Source of the DNA: Anarhynchus alexandrinus
Taxonomy: Eukaryota > Chordata > Aves > Charadriiformes > Charadriidae
Direction: 5' to 3'
Assembly (NCBI GenBank): GCA_008711295.1
Contig: VUYV01000326.1
Span: 618,133-682,132 of the forward strand
Length of the DNA: 64,000 nt
The position numbers and the translations under genes were made by a program. The notes beneath the pieces are model-generated. The model saw only the letters and a program-made list of their open reading frames with translations, was not told the origin of the DNA and searched no databases. Positions 1 to 12,486 of this stretch are shown one piece after another; the stretch's first letter is position 1; each line of letters starts with the position of its first letter.

Positions 1-3000
1 AAAAAAAAAGAAAAGAGGAAAAGGAAAAAAAAAAAGAGAGAGAGAGAAAAAACAAAAAGTAAAGAATTTCCTCCCATAATATTTTTTTCTGCACCTGTTT
101 GGTTTACAACTGAGTAGGCGTATTGTCATTATTGTGTATATGAGATGTACTTGTATTGTTCATAATATATTTTTTTTTTTTTTTTATTCTGTGTACTGAA
201 AGTACTTAACCTGACGTGCAGCGGTTTCCAGTCAACCTGGTTTTGGACAGCAGGTAGTTTCCGTGTCGCCACTGGCGCTAGCACTATCTCCTCAACTGGT
301 GAGAGGTCCCAGCCTACGCTTTGATCCCTGCCAGTGCCGTTAACTTCTGTAGGCCTGTTAGAAATCGGTGCGACGCAATTGCCGAGTAATCCTACTGAGC
401 CATGGGGTTCGGCGTTTCGGTGTGAAGCGAAAAGCCAAGCCGGTGTGTGTCTGTAACGGATTTCCATGTAGCTGCGGTGCTAGTTATTACTGGCTACATA
501 CCTGGCGAGCCGAGCCGTGCCCGTCCCTCCCTGTCCCAGCCTCCTCGCCGGCGCGCGTCTGCGCGCGCTCGCGGGCTCTGCTCGAAGCCTAGGGTAGGGA
601 AACGCAGATTTGTCGGAACACTAATCTGTCCAGGTGTGTTCTCCAAATTGAAATTGTCTGTAATAATAATAATAGTAATAATAATAGGCTTTTACAGGTT
701 GTTTTTGTTGGTTTGGTTATTGTTTTTTTTTCTTTTAAAGATTTGGTGTGCTTTTAATTGACTAACTTCTTGCTGCTGTATAGTAAAATATTAATATATT
801 TTTATCATTAAACTGCTGCATGACTATCATCATGATGAGTGAAGAGAAAACGTTATAAAAAAAAGATGCCTTAAACAGTGAAAACAAAACTTTTTTTTTT
901 TTCTTTTCTTTTCTTTTCTTTTCTTGGCCAGAATTCAGTAGACAGCGTTTCAGAGAAACTAGGATCTTGTTCCACTCGGATGTTGGGTTTTTTTTGGGAT
1001 GCCATCCTTTTTCTTAACGCTCTTGGCAAAGTTAGCCGTCTGGTAGACCTAGCTGCTGGGCGCAGAAGGCACCACCTGTACCAGCAGGAGCTGCCTGCGT
1101 TTCTTTCCTGACGGTCAAGGATGGAGTTTCAGAAGGGTGGGGAGGAAAAAAAAAAAAAAAAAGCTTGTTTTAAAGAGTCTTTAATTTCCTGCTGTCTTTT
1201 CATTTCCATTTGAAGTTATAATTCCCTTTTTCTTTTCTTTTTTTTTGTTTTTTTTTTTTTTTTTTGAGATGTACTGTAAGTGTCAAAACAAGCTGTTTCC
1301 ATTGTACCATGCATTATTTCCCTTTAAAGAAGTTTGCTGTTAGTGTTCGCAGAAAGTTAAATACGAGATGCCGGTAGCGAGGTGTTTCTGTTCCTTTTAA
1401 ACAATCACTGGAAATGTTTAAAATTGCTTTAATGTGCACTTTTCTATTTCCCAGTAGTAAAATAAGCTTTCGGAGTGCTTAATGTGACATGTGAAATGGT
1501 TCTCAATTGCATGTAAACTTTTGTCTGATAACCTGCTTTGGAATCGGAGGGTCTGGATGGGCAGTTCCATCGATTATTGTACTTCAACTGTGACGTGCGC
1601 GGGACTGCATTCTCCATGCTGCTAGCCGTAGTGAGGAAATTAATCGCTTTGGGTTTTTTTGCTACTTGATTGATTGTCTCGGTCCTGCTGTTCACCGCCC
1701 TCCCCAAAGTTGTCGCGCTGCCGACGGATGCGGTCCCGGCGCTCTTAGTTCCAGGCTGCCGCGTCGTGTTCCCCGCAGTAAGTGGCGGGAGGCCGTGAGA
1801 GCCCGGCAGCGTCCTTCCCTTCCTTCCCTCCCGGCTCCGGGGAGCGCGACCAGCCGGGCAGGCAGCTCCCCGAGGTCTTCCTCGCTCGCGCGCCGCCCGG
1901 ATCCTGCCCGGGATCCGGCTGACGGGAGAAAGCGCACGGGTCGCGCGGTTCCCGTCAAACCAGTACAGCCTGTAACAGCCCGCTGGCAGTCTTGTGAACA
2001 GTGTCCGAGAACTTGTGGTCAGTTTTTGTCTCGTTTTGGGTTTCTTCTGTGTGTTTCGTTGGTTTTTGTTGGGTTGTTTGGTTTTTTTTTTTCTTCTTTT
2101 AACGCACGTTATGTATGTTCTAGGACTTTATGAATGATGATAACGAAAGACTAAAATGACTGTAAAGGTTCGTGGGATTTTGCTTCTGGTTTTGTTTTGA
2201 TTTATTTTTTTGCTTTTTTTTTAATTATTTTTTTTCCTGGAGGTGCTCGGTACTTTACCAAGGCTCTAATATCTCAGTATTTGAAGCAAAGTACAGAAAA
2301 CCCTGTTTAATGTTAGAAGAAGAAAGGTATATTTGACCATATGTGTTGTTTTAAAAAAAAGACAGTATGCTCAAATGTGCCAAGATGTCTAATTCCTGAG
2401 AAGTATGCCTTATATTTTCCTTGATGATATGCTTTTAAATGTCTTGTAGAATAGGTCCAAGAGCATGATAAAAACTACTTTATAATGACTACGTGCAAGA
2501 AAACTTGAAATTCATTGCAATACTGACATTATTTTATTTAAGTTAAAGGGACACTGTCAAGTAATTTACCATGGAAATACAACCGCCCTTTAAGTGGTTT
2601 TACGCTAATGGCAATTCACATCCAAATTCAAAGTCCTTATTGGTTTGCTTAACAAAAAAAAAAAAAACAAACCCAACAAAGTAAAATCGCTCTGTCTCTG
2701 AGAAGTTAAATAAAAAAGGATAAAAAGAAACAGAATGATCCGCTGTTGATTCCCGCCTCTTCTTTGCGGCCCGGCTGGGGATGCTGCAGGGAGAAGCATC
2801 CCTCCAGCCGGCCGCCGGGAGCAGGAGGGGCTGGCCGAGCGTCCTGGCGCCGGTGGTGCCAGGGGGGTCAGGGCTTCAGCCAGACAGGGCCCGCGGGCCA
2901 CCGGGGCCACCGGCCAGAAACTCAGCTGTGGGCTGCCGACAGGCCGCTCGCTCGGCTTCGGACCGGGCATACCCGTATGTGGTGGGGAGACTTCTTTTTT

Positions 3001-3271
3001 CTTTTGGAAAATTCAATTTTTTTTAAAAAAAAAAAAAGGAAAAAGGAAAAAAAAAATACTTGACAGCGTCACTTTCTTGCGTATCCCTTGCAGGGGTTGA
3101 AATGAGGCGCTGGGTGCCGCGCTGGCCGGGGAGCGGTTCACCGCCCGTAACGGGGCGGCGCAGAGGGGCTGCTGGGGCGGGCGGCGGGCGTCAGGCAGAC
3201 CCCCGGTCCCGCGGGGCAGAAACCTGCCAGGGATTTTAACCCCTGCTCAGAGCTGACCGATAACTTCTTTT

Positions 3272-3293
3272 GGGGGGGGGGGAGGGGGAGGGA
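3272..3293 (+). repeat. G-rich low-complexity run (G11 plus G5/G3 runs)
   Basis: An 11-base G run is followed by A-separated G runs of 5 and 3. The + strand therefore meets the simple G-quadruplex pattern, either as folded DNA or in a + strand transcript. It separates a CpG-rich block on its left from AT-rich sequence on its right. Confidence 0.6.
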
Positions 3294-3778
3294 GAGCAAT
3301 TACTTTGTTGCCTTTAAAAATAGCACTGTAACCACCTTTTTTTATGATTAGCTGTAGTGTAACCTTTGTCCCTTCAAACTATGCAAGCTATGAAATGTAA
3401 ATTAGGGATCAGTTAAAGATAGTTGATTATATTCAATCAGATGGCATTCATGCACTAACTGGAGTATATACAGATAAAGCTATTAGAGTGACTTGTATGC
3501 TAACAGCGAGATATAACATACCTACCTATTCTAAAAAAAAAAAAAAAAAAAGACTATTAATATTGTATAACAGGACTGTGGGGTTGGGAGGGGATGTTAT
3601 CTCTTACCTTCTTAAAAGGGGATTTAAGATTTTTATAACTGTTTTTTCCATCAAACTTTAATATTTTTGTCAAATTTTTAGGTATTTAATTTGTAAAATA
3701 GATTTTACTTTGTACTGGCGTACAGAAAATAGGGGTTGATTTAAACTTTTTTGAAGCCAAGTGATCAAGTACATTTGT

Positions 3779-3784
3779 AATAAA
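3779..3784 (+). promoter_or_regulatory. Candidate poly(A) signal AATAAA
   Basis: This is a canonical hexamer at the end of an AT-rich block (about 3290-3800). It would fit the end of a + strand 3' UTR from a gene left of the window, PURA by synteny. A single hexamer in AT-rich DNA is common by chance, so support is weak without transcript data. Confidence 0.2.
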
Positions 3785-4599
3785 AAGTCAATGGATCTAT
3801 ATCAGTCGTACTCACTGTTTTCATTTCTTGTACGTTCTAATGCAGTGGCGCTGTATGTCTCCCAAGGAAAAAAAATTGGGGAGGTGGGTGGAAGGAGAAG
3901 GCAAAAATGTCAGCATTGACGCTGCAAATTGTTGCGACTTTCCATATGCAAGTGGCCCGTGGTCAGTGGAGATTTGGTAGATATGCATTTTTACTAAAAA
4001 CACATGCACTTTTTCAAGAAGGGTTTACGAAAACCTGATGTTTTTTGGCATGTCTTCACTTCATGCTTCCACCTTGGTGCCCGTAAACTCAAAAGCCACC
4101 CTTTGGGAAGCGCATTTCCCTGGCACTTAAGAAAAACAAAACCAAACAAAGCAAAACTCTGATTTATGCTAAGGTGGTGAACTACGGCATGTGATGTTTT
4201 TGCACCCGCACACTTTGTCTCCCTTCCTCAAAGGTCTGCCACTTTCTTCCTTTCTCGAAGTTTAGCAGGTTAAACTTTTCTTTTTTTTTTCTTTTTTTTT
4301 TTTTTTAACTAAAATTACCAAGTGTGGATTGAAGACTTCGGCAGATCCACAGAGTTTGGATCCAACAGCTTGCAGAGCACTGACATAACTATTTTTTGTT
4401 TGCTTTAAACCCAGACCTCCCATTTCCCGTTCCAGGGCATATACCAAATCTGATTGACTTGTCTGTGGCAGGAGTTGTGGGAGCCAGAAGTGGAGAATCC
4501 TGACATTAATGTACAAGAATGCTAAAACAGGTTTACATTTCGGGGGGCTCTCCTGAAACACAAAAACTCAAAGTATTAACTAGAACCAACCAATTTCCC

Positions 4600-7095
4600 G
4601 GGGTTTGCTAGTCCAACGCGTAGAAACCGTGTCTCTCTTAGGTGAGTTGGAAAAAAGGCAGCAACAGCAAATTCTTCCACAACTGTGCAATTTGCTCATT
4701 CAAAAACCTGCTGCTTCTTACTGGCTTGGGTTGCCTTTTGAGAGGTAGGGCACTGCCTAAAGCGCTGGAGAGTTTCTCTGTTAAAACAGCACTGTCAAGA
4801 ATTTTTTATTTTTAATTGCAAATTTAAAATCCTGGTTTGCACCTTTTTCTTTCTTTCTTTCTTTTTTCTTTCTTTCTGTTGGTTGTTTTTGTTTTGTTTT
4901 TTTTTTCTTTGTTTTTTTGTCAGCCTTACCCAAACTTTCCTTTTATTTTCTTACTACCCTCCTTTGCTGGCTGCCTGCTCCTTGTTAACTCAGCTTGTGT
5001 AATTGAAGGGTCGCTGTTCATGTTGGTGTTTGGACTATTTGGAAGAGGAGTCCGGCATAGTTTTCAGTTCTCGATGACGAGCTTTGGTTTTTTTGCACGT
5101 GCACTTCTTTCCCTGAAAGTTTTACTCTTGGCTTTCTTCTATAACGTGTGAAGATAGGTGAAAGGATCTGAATTTTTGGTAGCAGAACAGAGAAATGGGC
5201 TGTATGCAAAGTGTTGTCAAAATGTTTTGACAAAACCGACAAGGTAAACAAGCCAGTTCCATTTTTATTCTTGGTTCCTTCTGCTGTTGCCATCTCCTGT
5301 GCCGCGCGCAACAATGAAAGATAATTTCAGCCCAAGCTTTTCTCGGGCCTGTGGTTCCTTTTACTCTGCTCGCTTGCACGTGATTTAGCTCACTGGCACC
5401 GCAAATGTTGTGCGTGGGTTGCGAACGTGGCAAAGAGATAGGTATATACAGTTTAAAGCTAGTCAAGGTTAATCTAAATGGACTTCCAAAATGATAGGTA
5501 ACCTTTTTTTGAAAGCCTGTTTTAACCAGAGCCTAATCTTTGGACCTGAAGTTCACGGCATCTTTTTTTCTCTTAAGTGGGATCTCTCGTGTTGAAATTC
5601 GGCCTGATGGCACAGGAGGGATGCTCCTCCCCTGTGGCAGCCGAAGTTCCTCTGCCAGAGCTGGGCTGCCTGCTCTGCTCCCATCAGCCCCGCTGCCGCC
5701 CCGCTCCCCTTCCGCTCAGCCCAGATGGTCTTGGGTCTGCTCTGGGGCTTTCTCTTAGCCTGCCTACCCTGCTTTTTTTCACTTTTCACCTTTCAAAGCG
5801 TTTCGGTTCCCAATGGGACTGTGTTTTAGCAGCACTACAGTCTGGGGGAAAGTCAGCCTATGTAGGGGTCCACAACGCATCCCTCTTCTTGCCAAACACA
5901 AGTGGGCTGTGAGGCTTTACGGGGCCGTGCATTGTTTGTCATTAATGCAGGTCTGAGCCGCTGGAGGTAGCAGAGAGAAGTAAAGGCCAGATCATCCATT
6001 TTTAGGGGTTCACAAGAGTTACCTCTCTTGGAAGTAAGAGAAGTATATTTTATTGGAATTTGGATGGCGTAAAAGTTGTTGCTGGTGAAGTGCGTTGGAA
6101 GGGAAAGGATGAGCGGGTTTGCAGGCGCTCCTGCAGGCAGGTGTGGTGCCAGTGTCGCTAACGAAGACATTGCCCGAGCCGGCGGACTCAGGCAGGCACC
6201 GAGCCAGGCAAAGAGAGTTTGTCCTGGAGGGAGAAGAAGCTCCTGGCGGTCGCAGCAGAGGAGATGGTGCCCGTCCGGAGGGTGGGAGGAGGCTTTCAGA
6301 GCAAGGCGGGAGGACTGGGCTGGCAGAGGCGGACGGCTGAGCTGCGCCGTGGCTGCCGTTGGAGCCCTTCAGCATCTGACCTGATGTTCAGGGTGGAGAG
6401 TAGGGGATGCCACTTGCGGAGAAGCACGTGAGAGCCGGATGCCGGCAGCTGTGGCAGACCCTTCGCCGCGGGCAGCCAAGGGGCGCAGGGCAGCCGATGC
6501 CAGGGGAGCGTGGGGCTGAGCTCCCCGGCTGGGGCGGCGCTGCTGGTCCCCTCTCCGCAGTTCGGTGTCTGTCCCTGGCCCAAGCCAGACAAGCAGTCGT
6601 GGTTTTGGGGAGAGTCGGAGCATGTCACGCCTGCCTCTGTAAAAGTAGTAAACAGTTGTGTAGCCTGTTTGAGGCAAAATATTGCAGAAGAGGGAGAGTT
6701 GAATTCATACGGCGAGGAATGAGGCATGTTTTCACGGAAAAATGTCAGCTGGAAATTAAGTGAGAAAAGATAAAGATAGAGGACTTCTGGCCCCGCTATC
6801 TGTCTTTTGAGTGTTGACTGATTAAAACACGACAGAGCCAATGGCTGGACATCCCCGAACAATGCTTCACTGTCCCTGTGCGAATTGATACTGCTGGCGC
6901 TCCTTCACCAGGAGAGGGGATCTGGTCCTGAGCCGTGTGCTCTGCGAGGCACCATGTCCAGCCAAGACACTGCCCTGCTCAGGCTGGCAGTAGGTTTTGC
7001 CTGAGTGTGGGTATTGTGTCGTTTAGGGTGACTAGGACCCCCCTGCACTGGACATGCCCAGGGCCGTGGTGGTATCTGCGGTGGCGTTGGGTCGG
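4600..7095. other. Unique sequence with a CpG-rich block at 6.1-6.6 kb, no gene recognised
   Basis: This stretch contains a T-rich and (TTTC)n tract at 4843-4919 and a CpG-dense block at roughly 6110-6560. Open frames of up to 188 codons on both strands overlap the CpG block. None shows a known domain, and stop codons are expected to be rare at that composition. I see no promoter, exon or interspersed repeat I can defend. Confidence 0.4.
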
Positions 7096-7097
7096 GT

Positions 7098-7193
7098 ATG
7101 GGCTTCTGCAGCTGTCCCCGAGTAACATACCTTGGTTTNCATGGGCTTCTGCAGCAAAGTGCTCAGCTGTCCCCGAGTAACATACCTTGGTTT
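7098..7193 (+). repeat. Local imperfect duplication containing a single N
   Basis: A stretch beginning ATGGGCTTCTGCAG occurs at 7098 and again at 7141. The following 30 bases at 7109-7138 recur at 7164-7193. The second copy has 12 extra bases between these two parts. A single ambiguous base lies at 7139, exactly between the copies. This could be a real short tandem duplication or a false one left where two sequence ends were joined. Confidence 0.7.
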
Positions 7194-10100
7194 TATCATG
7201 GAGCAGTCTCAGAGCACGTGCCCTGCTTTGTTTTGGGTTTAACTAAGCCAAAAGACAGTCTCTACCAACAGCAGGCATTAGGTCCGTCAGACTAAGCTAG
7301 AGCTCATGGGAGGGTAAAATCCCCAAAACACAGATAATGTGACCGTCAGGTCCCAAGCAGTGACTCCTTTGCTGTGGAACTTGGCTCTGGCTGTGCTGAT
7401 TGCTCGTGTCGATGTATCCCTAGGTGAAACAGGAGACCACCGGTGTAGATGGCTGGGCAATTTTGCACCTTGTTGTCTTGAGGCTTAGGTTCATGACATA
7501 TGGCGTACTTCTGCTCCTTTCTGGATCATCTGGGAGGGTGCTTGCTTTGAATGGGCGTCTTCTTTATCTATCTCCCCAGCAGGTAACTCGGTCTTAACTC
7601 AGATAATTCCTTGGCTTTGCTGGTCATCAGTTGGTTTGCTCTCCATTCTGACGTTAGCTTTGCAAAAATACACACCTTAGCCTTTTCTTAGGCCATGTAG
7701 GAGACTGAAGTGAAAAGAGGACTGGCTGCAACGCTGGCAGTGGGAGTTTGCGCGGAGCCTTCCTGGCTGTGGCGCAGAAGGGTTTTTTTCTTGAAACACT
7801 ATCTTGAAATATGCAGGAAGCGAAGAAAAGCTGCGTTCTTTCTGTCGCGAATGGGAGAGGAGAGAGGTGTGAGTTAACATCTGCAGGGTGGATGGATGTG
7901 CCCCTCTCGTGGCTAGTGAGACCTCGGAGGGAGGTGGCCATTGTGGGCGCTGCTCCGCTGAGCGCCGTTGGGAAGCCAAAGTGCATGCCTTGGAGAGATT
8001 CAGACAGCTTTTCAGGGGAAAATCATCCTGGTCAGCGTGTTGATTTCTATGGAGAGCTGCTTGTAAAGGTGGCTTGCAAATGGCATCTGAATCCCCGTGA
8101 CTCTGTCGACCCCAGTGGGTTTGGATTTCGTTCTGGACACGGTGCAGGGACCGTGCGGCAGCCCCCATGGGTGACCGTCTTGGTGCAAGAGATGATGTCT
8201 CACTGACACGCGTCAGTGGTTTTGACAGTGCGGTGGCACTGTCAGGCTCGCGAGAAGGTCTGGGAGCTGAGCCTGGGCTCTCGGAGACATCTCCTCATCA
8301 CGCTGGACTGATGTGCGGTTGCTCTAGGGTGGGCCAGCACAGGCGCAGGGCTTCGGGGGCTGGCCTGCGAGGACATGCAAGCTGCGGGGTCTTTGCTGCG
8401 GGGCTGACCCCCACTGGCGTGTTTTCAGCTCCTCTGTGTCATCAGCGGCTGGCGCTGAGATGAAGCTGCAGGCTTCAGGCGGCAGCTGGAGGAGGCCGAG
8501 TCTGTATAAGATATGCCCGGGTCATTTATATTGCTGGGAGTTGAGGGTAGTGAAAATGAGCAGTGGCGTTTTTTTCTGTTGCTGGTGAATGTCTTGATGT
8601 GCGACTCGAGCTCAAGTCACCAGGCACTCATCATCTCTGCAGTGCCCCCCGGCTGGTATGTTAGCCCAGGTCAAAGACCGGGGTGGGTTTTGTTCTTCTC
8701 GCTCTGGGTAGAAAGGCGCGCTGTCGTGTGCCAGAGTGCAGCACCTGCCTGGATAGGACATCTCAGAGCAGCGCTGTCGTTTGAAGGTTAGCCGCGTTGG
8801 CTGGAGTGTCTTTCTCTCCCCCAGGTTGGGCTTGCTGTAGTGTTTCACTAGGGAGTACGTTTTATTTCTCCGTGCTCTGTCCCGGTTGCGCAATAGTTCA
8901 TGAGTGCGATGCAAGCTGCTGGCTTTATTGCCTGTGGTCTCCTGAGGTTTAGTACTTGCTTTTCCTGGACTTGCCTTTCGCTCGGGCATTTAGTATGGGC
9001 AGAGGAGCTCAAACCGGCAGCTCCTTGGGAGTGTGCATCAGCATGTCGTCATCAGCTGGTCCAGATTCCTTAAGACTCACCTGGGGGTCAAGAAGTGGGC
9101 ACTGGCTTTTCAAGGGCCAGCTCTTCTCTTCTGTGTCAGTCCAGCAGGAGCAGATCCAGCTGTCTGCCTTCTAGGCGAACTGTGAAGGCTTGCTGATCTG
9201 TCAATACTGCAAGAAACGCCGGGGCTAGGAAGTGTGGATAAAGGATTTTGTGAAATCTGGTATTTAAACCTCCCACTCAAGTGATGCTGAGGAGAGCTGG
9301 CAATGTAGCATTGGCTTATCAGGAACTGCGTGAGCAGGTCAACTTAAGAAAAACGATGTGTGAGCAGCACCAGAGGTGAAGAAGAAAAGCCAGTGGCTTT
9401 TCAGGTGTACAGAGCTACAAATGGGGTCGAAATTTCTTTTTATTAAAAAGATTATTTTATTTAAATAATAAATGACGGTAGGATCACCGTTGCCAGGGGC
9501 TGCTGAAGGGCAACCAGGCAGGTCTCTGAGCAAAATAGGGACTAGAGGCTTTGAATTATTTTCTAGCATTAATAATTCTGAACTAAGCACTGAAAATTCA
9601 TGTAATTGTCATCTGTGTTTTCATGCACACAAACAGTTTGGTTTGTGCATAGGTCTTTTGACAGTGCTGTGTTCAGAGGCTCATTCAATCTTTAAAAAAA
9701 AAAAAAAGTTGGCATCTGAGCTGCAACTGTCAATAAAAGTCCTGGTAAATGAGTCCTTTCAGGCTTCTGCAAGGCCATATGTAACTTATCTTGTCCAATG
9801 AAAGTCTCTAATTGGTGGTTTAAAGTAATTAAAAAAAGAATCAGTTAACAGTCAGTCTATTTTTAGTTTAAAGATGGACTTTATATGGTCATAAAGTAAA
9901 AATCCTAGCTTAATTATGGGAATCGGAGAATATTGGCTTAATTGCACTAGGAACTGCACACACGAGTGCAGAGAGGACACACCTTATGAGTGATTATCTT
10001 CTGATAAAATATACAGTGCAACAAGTGGATGTGCTCCAAGCTCCAGAAAGTGTCTTGTGGCCAAAGTTGCTGAGCTGGTGGAGAAGAGATGGCATTAAAT

Positions 10101-12399
10101 CATCTGCAGATGGTCATGGTCCATCCTCACCTCAGCATTGGCTGCCTTGCCTTTTATTTGTGGAAACTTGACTTGCAACTGGGTATGATTAAAGGGGCTA
10201 ATAATAATTTAATACTAAAGCCTTGGTTGAGAAGATGTTCTCTGTTCTGGAGATGCCTCCAGAAGCTGGCAAAGTAGCTCCAGGAGGTTTGGATGGCAGA
10301 GGATTTGGTCACAGGAAATACAGGCTCTGCTCCCGATGGTTAGGAGATCCATCTGATGAGTTGCCTGTTGAGTGGACAGGTAGATCCTGGAAGATAGCAG
10401 AGTGCTTGAGGCAAGCCTGGGGCTGTCACCCTTGAAGCTGAGATACTTGGGAAGCTAAATTTGGGTGCCTGGGAAGAAGACAGAATTTAGGACATGGCGG
10501 TACCTCTTCCAAAAGTCTTAATGCGTGCCTGGGAAAATGATAGAAAGGGTATGATAAGTAGGTGAAGTTGAGAGTCATGTCTTCACAGCACTGGCTGGTT
10601 CCCACTTCAGCTGAAGCGTCCCTAGACGGGTGGCATGTAAAGTGGACAGGGTTTTGGGAGCATGGACTGAACACAGTGCTGGTGGAAGGCTGAGGCTGTC
10701 AGGGCTTGGGCAAAGGCGCTGAACGGGAGTGCCAGGAACAAAAACGCGTGCTCGTTTCTCCTGGAGGGCAAGGGGCCAGTTTTTGGCGCGGGGTATGAGG
10801 AGGTTGAGAGCAGAGTTGTGTATGCGGGAGGAGCAGCCAGCTGTTGGACTGCAGGTTGGGATAAGAAGTGGGCATGTCGTCCAAACAGGAGAGATGTCTG
10901 CTGACCAGTGTGGAAACATGAAACAAAAATAGTGGTTGTAGACTGCTTGGCAGTGTGAAAAGACCTTGGCATAGCCGGTCTGATTGAAACATGGTGGGGG
11001 GGTGATGAAAATCAGTAAGATACTGCATTACCTGCCATCAAACTATATCAAATAGGCATGCTAGGTCTTAAAGGTGTGAAGGAACACTAGATCTAAAAAG
11101 TTGCCGTAAACTCTGAGAGGAAATTGGAGTAGTGATGACTGTATATGTTGGATATAAATCCTGTATTTTAATGACACGAGGGTATTAGGAAATCTTCTAT
11201 TCCAGACAAGAGGAAGGTTATGAATTTCATGGGGCTTGGGAGAAAAGCAGGCTCATGCGTCTTCATAAACTTGTAAGAAAAAGTAAATTCAATTATGTCC
11301 ATGCTAGCTGGCCGGATTGTTTGGGAAGGAGCTGGCTAACGTTTTGGTGAACAAACATCTTGATTTACTTAAAGGATCATTTCTTGTAACAGCCTGGTAT
11401 AGAGTTAGCCTTGATTTAGGAGTAAAATGTAAGAACTGGTTCAAGATATAATTACTGTTGAGTCATTAAATAGCAGTGACCACAGTACAATTACAGGTTC
11501 AGCATCCTCAGGGGTGGAAGGCACTGGACTGAAAATGAGTCTCGTGTTATAAAATATTGCAGGGGAGAAGATCAGAAAAATAAAGTCCTTAGTCTTGTCA
11601 AGGCAGCCCCACAGATACCTGGAAAGGTTACAGATATCCAAGTTAGGCAGAGCTCTGTCATGAAGGAGCTTCAGAGCTGAAGTGGAAATCAATTACGAAG
11701 TAAAATAGTTATAAAGTTATGGACTATAATAGTTGTAAAGGAAGGGGCTTCCGAAGTCCAGCAAGAGTCCATCAAAAGACAGAAGTCCCTCTCTTGCAAA
11801 GTAGACTGAAAGAGCCATGCTGTACGGCAAGTAACCCGTGATCTGGAAATTAAGCAGTTTAGGAGGGGCTTTGAAGAGCCGGGGGCCTTAGGGAGGAAAC
11901 GCTATCTTAAGTGTATCAGAGAGAAGGCTGGGGAGAAAATCTGAGCATGCAGGACTGAAGGCGCAGTTAATTTTCTGCACTACTTCATACTACTTAAGTG
12001 ACTTCTCTGCATCATTCTGGAGCACAGGGCATGTTTGAGAGCCTGCCTATCCGTCACCTAGTCCTTTTGGAAGGTAAAGATGAGGAGCCTCCCCCTGAAA
12101 CTCAAGTGTTTGAGGCAGAGGTGCTGGAGCAAAGCAGTAAATTCAAGAGGAAGAGCAACAGGTGTACCTAGGAGTTTTGAAAGAGCTTGAGACTGAAACG
12201 CTACAATTACTAGCAGAAATGGGGCTGCTAAAAAATAGCATAGTATTCTCCATGACTAGATAACATCCTAATGTCAGATTAATATTTTTTTAATTAAAGT
12301 GTTAAATGGGGCACTGGGAATTCCAGATCAGCAACCCTGATCTCTGCTTTGAGAAGGAAAGTGAGGTGCTGTAACTCTTCAGTATGTGATAGGTTGAAA
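7194..12399. other. Unique intergenic sequence, no gene recognised
   Basis: This stretch has mixed composition, with an AT-rich part from about 9420 to 9980 that includes an A run near 9691 and an AATAAA at 9732-9737. Open frames of up to 163 codons at 7.7-8.2 kb overlap on both strands and show no family signature. The segment 11.4-12.3 kb has a faint, unproven resemblance to a very old CR1 body leading into the CR1 tail at 12.4 kb. I see no RNA gene. Confidence 0.35.
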
Positions 12400-12486
12400 G
12401 CAACATACTTCCTGCAAAGAAAGGGGGTTGGAGTAGGTGGTCTTCAAAGGTCCTTTCCAACCCAAACCATTCTGAGATTCTGTGAT
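12400..12486 (+). mobile_element. CR1 LINE 3'-end fragment
   Basis: The stretch from about 12,424 has the typical CR1 3' UTR ending: GGTTGGAGTAGGTGGTCTTC, then a TCCTTTCCAACCC-like segment, then an octamer-style tail ATTCTGAGATTCTGTGAT. Only the last 60-90 bases are recognisable. The copy is in + orientation and heavily 5'-truncated, as most avian CR1 copies are. It has no coding capacity. Confidence 0.85.

Larger units (their letters stand above)
1..4600. other. A/T-homopolymer-rich, CpG-block mosaic without a recognised gene
   Basis: This stretch alternates long A or T runs with short CpG-dense blocks. T runs lie near 170-185, 891-900, 1227-1265 and 4281-4309. A runs lie near 1146-1162, 2654-2667 and 3533-3551. 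A (TAA)n microsatellite occupies 661-686 and a (TTTTC)n run 899-925. CpG-dense blocks lie near 500-590, 1690-1960 and 2750-3230. Open frames here show no recognisable domain. A canonical AATAAA sits at 3779-3784 on the + strand, after about 500 bases of AT-rich sequence with the look of a 3' UTR. PURA is the expected next gene to the left, because mammals have the order PURA-IGIP-CYSTM1. This could therefore be distal PURA 3' UTR or flank, but nothing seen here proves it. Confidence 0.4.

Noticed and set aside
1897..1918. 8-base inverted repeat CCGGATCC/GGATCCGG in a CpG block
   Set aside because: Short, built from two GGATCC palindromes in GC-rich DNA, with no context for a function.
6296..6862. 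188-codon minus-strand frame over a CpG block
   Set aside because: Competing open frames exist on both strands and the sequence matches no family I know. It is best explained by high GC.
11440..12300. Possible very old CR1 body preceding the CR1 tail at 12.4 kb
   Set aside because: Only scattered words (for example AGTGACCACAGTACAATTAC) resemble the CR1 endonuclease/RT linker, and no continuous match can be followed by eye.
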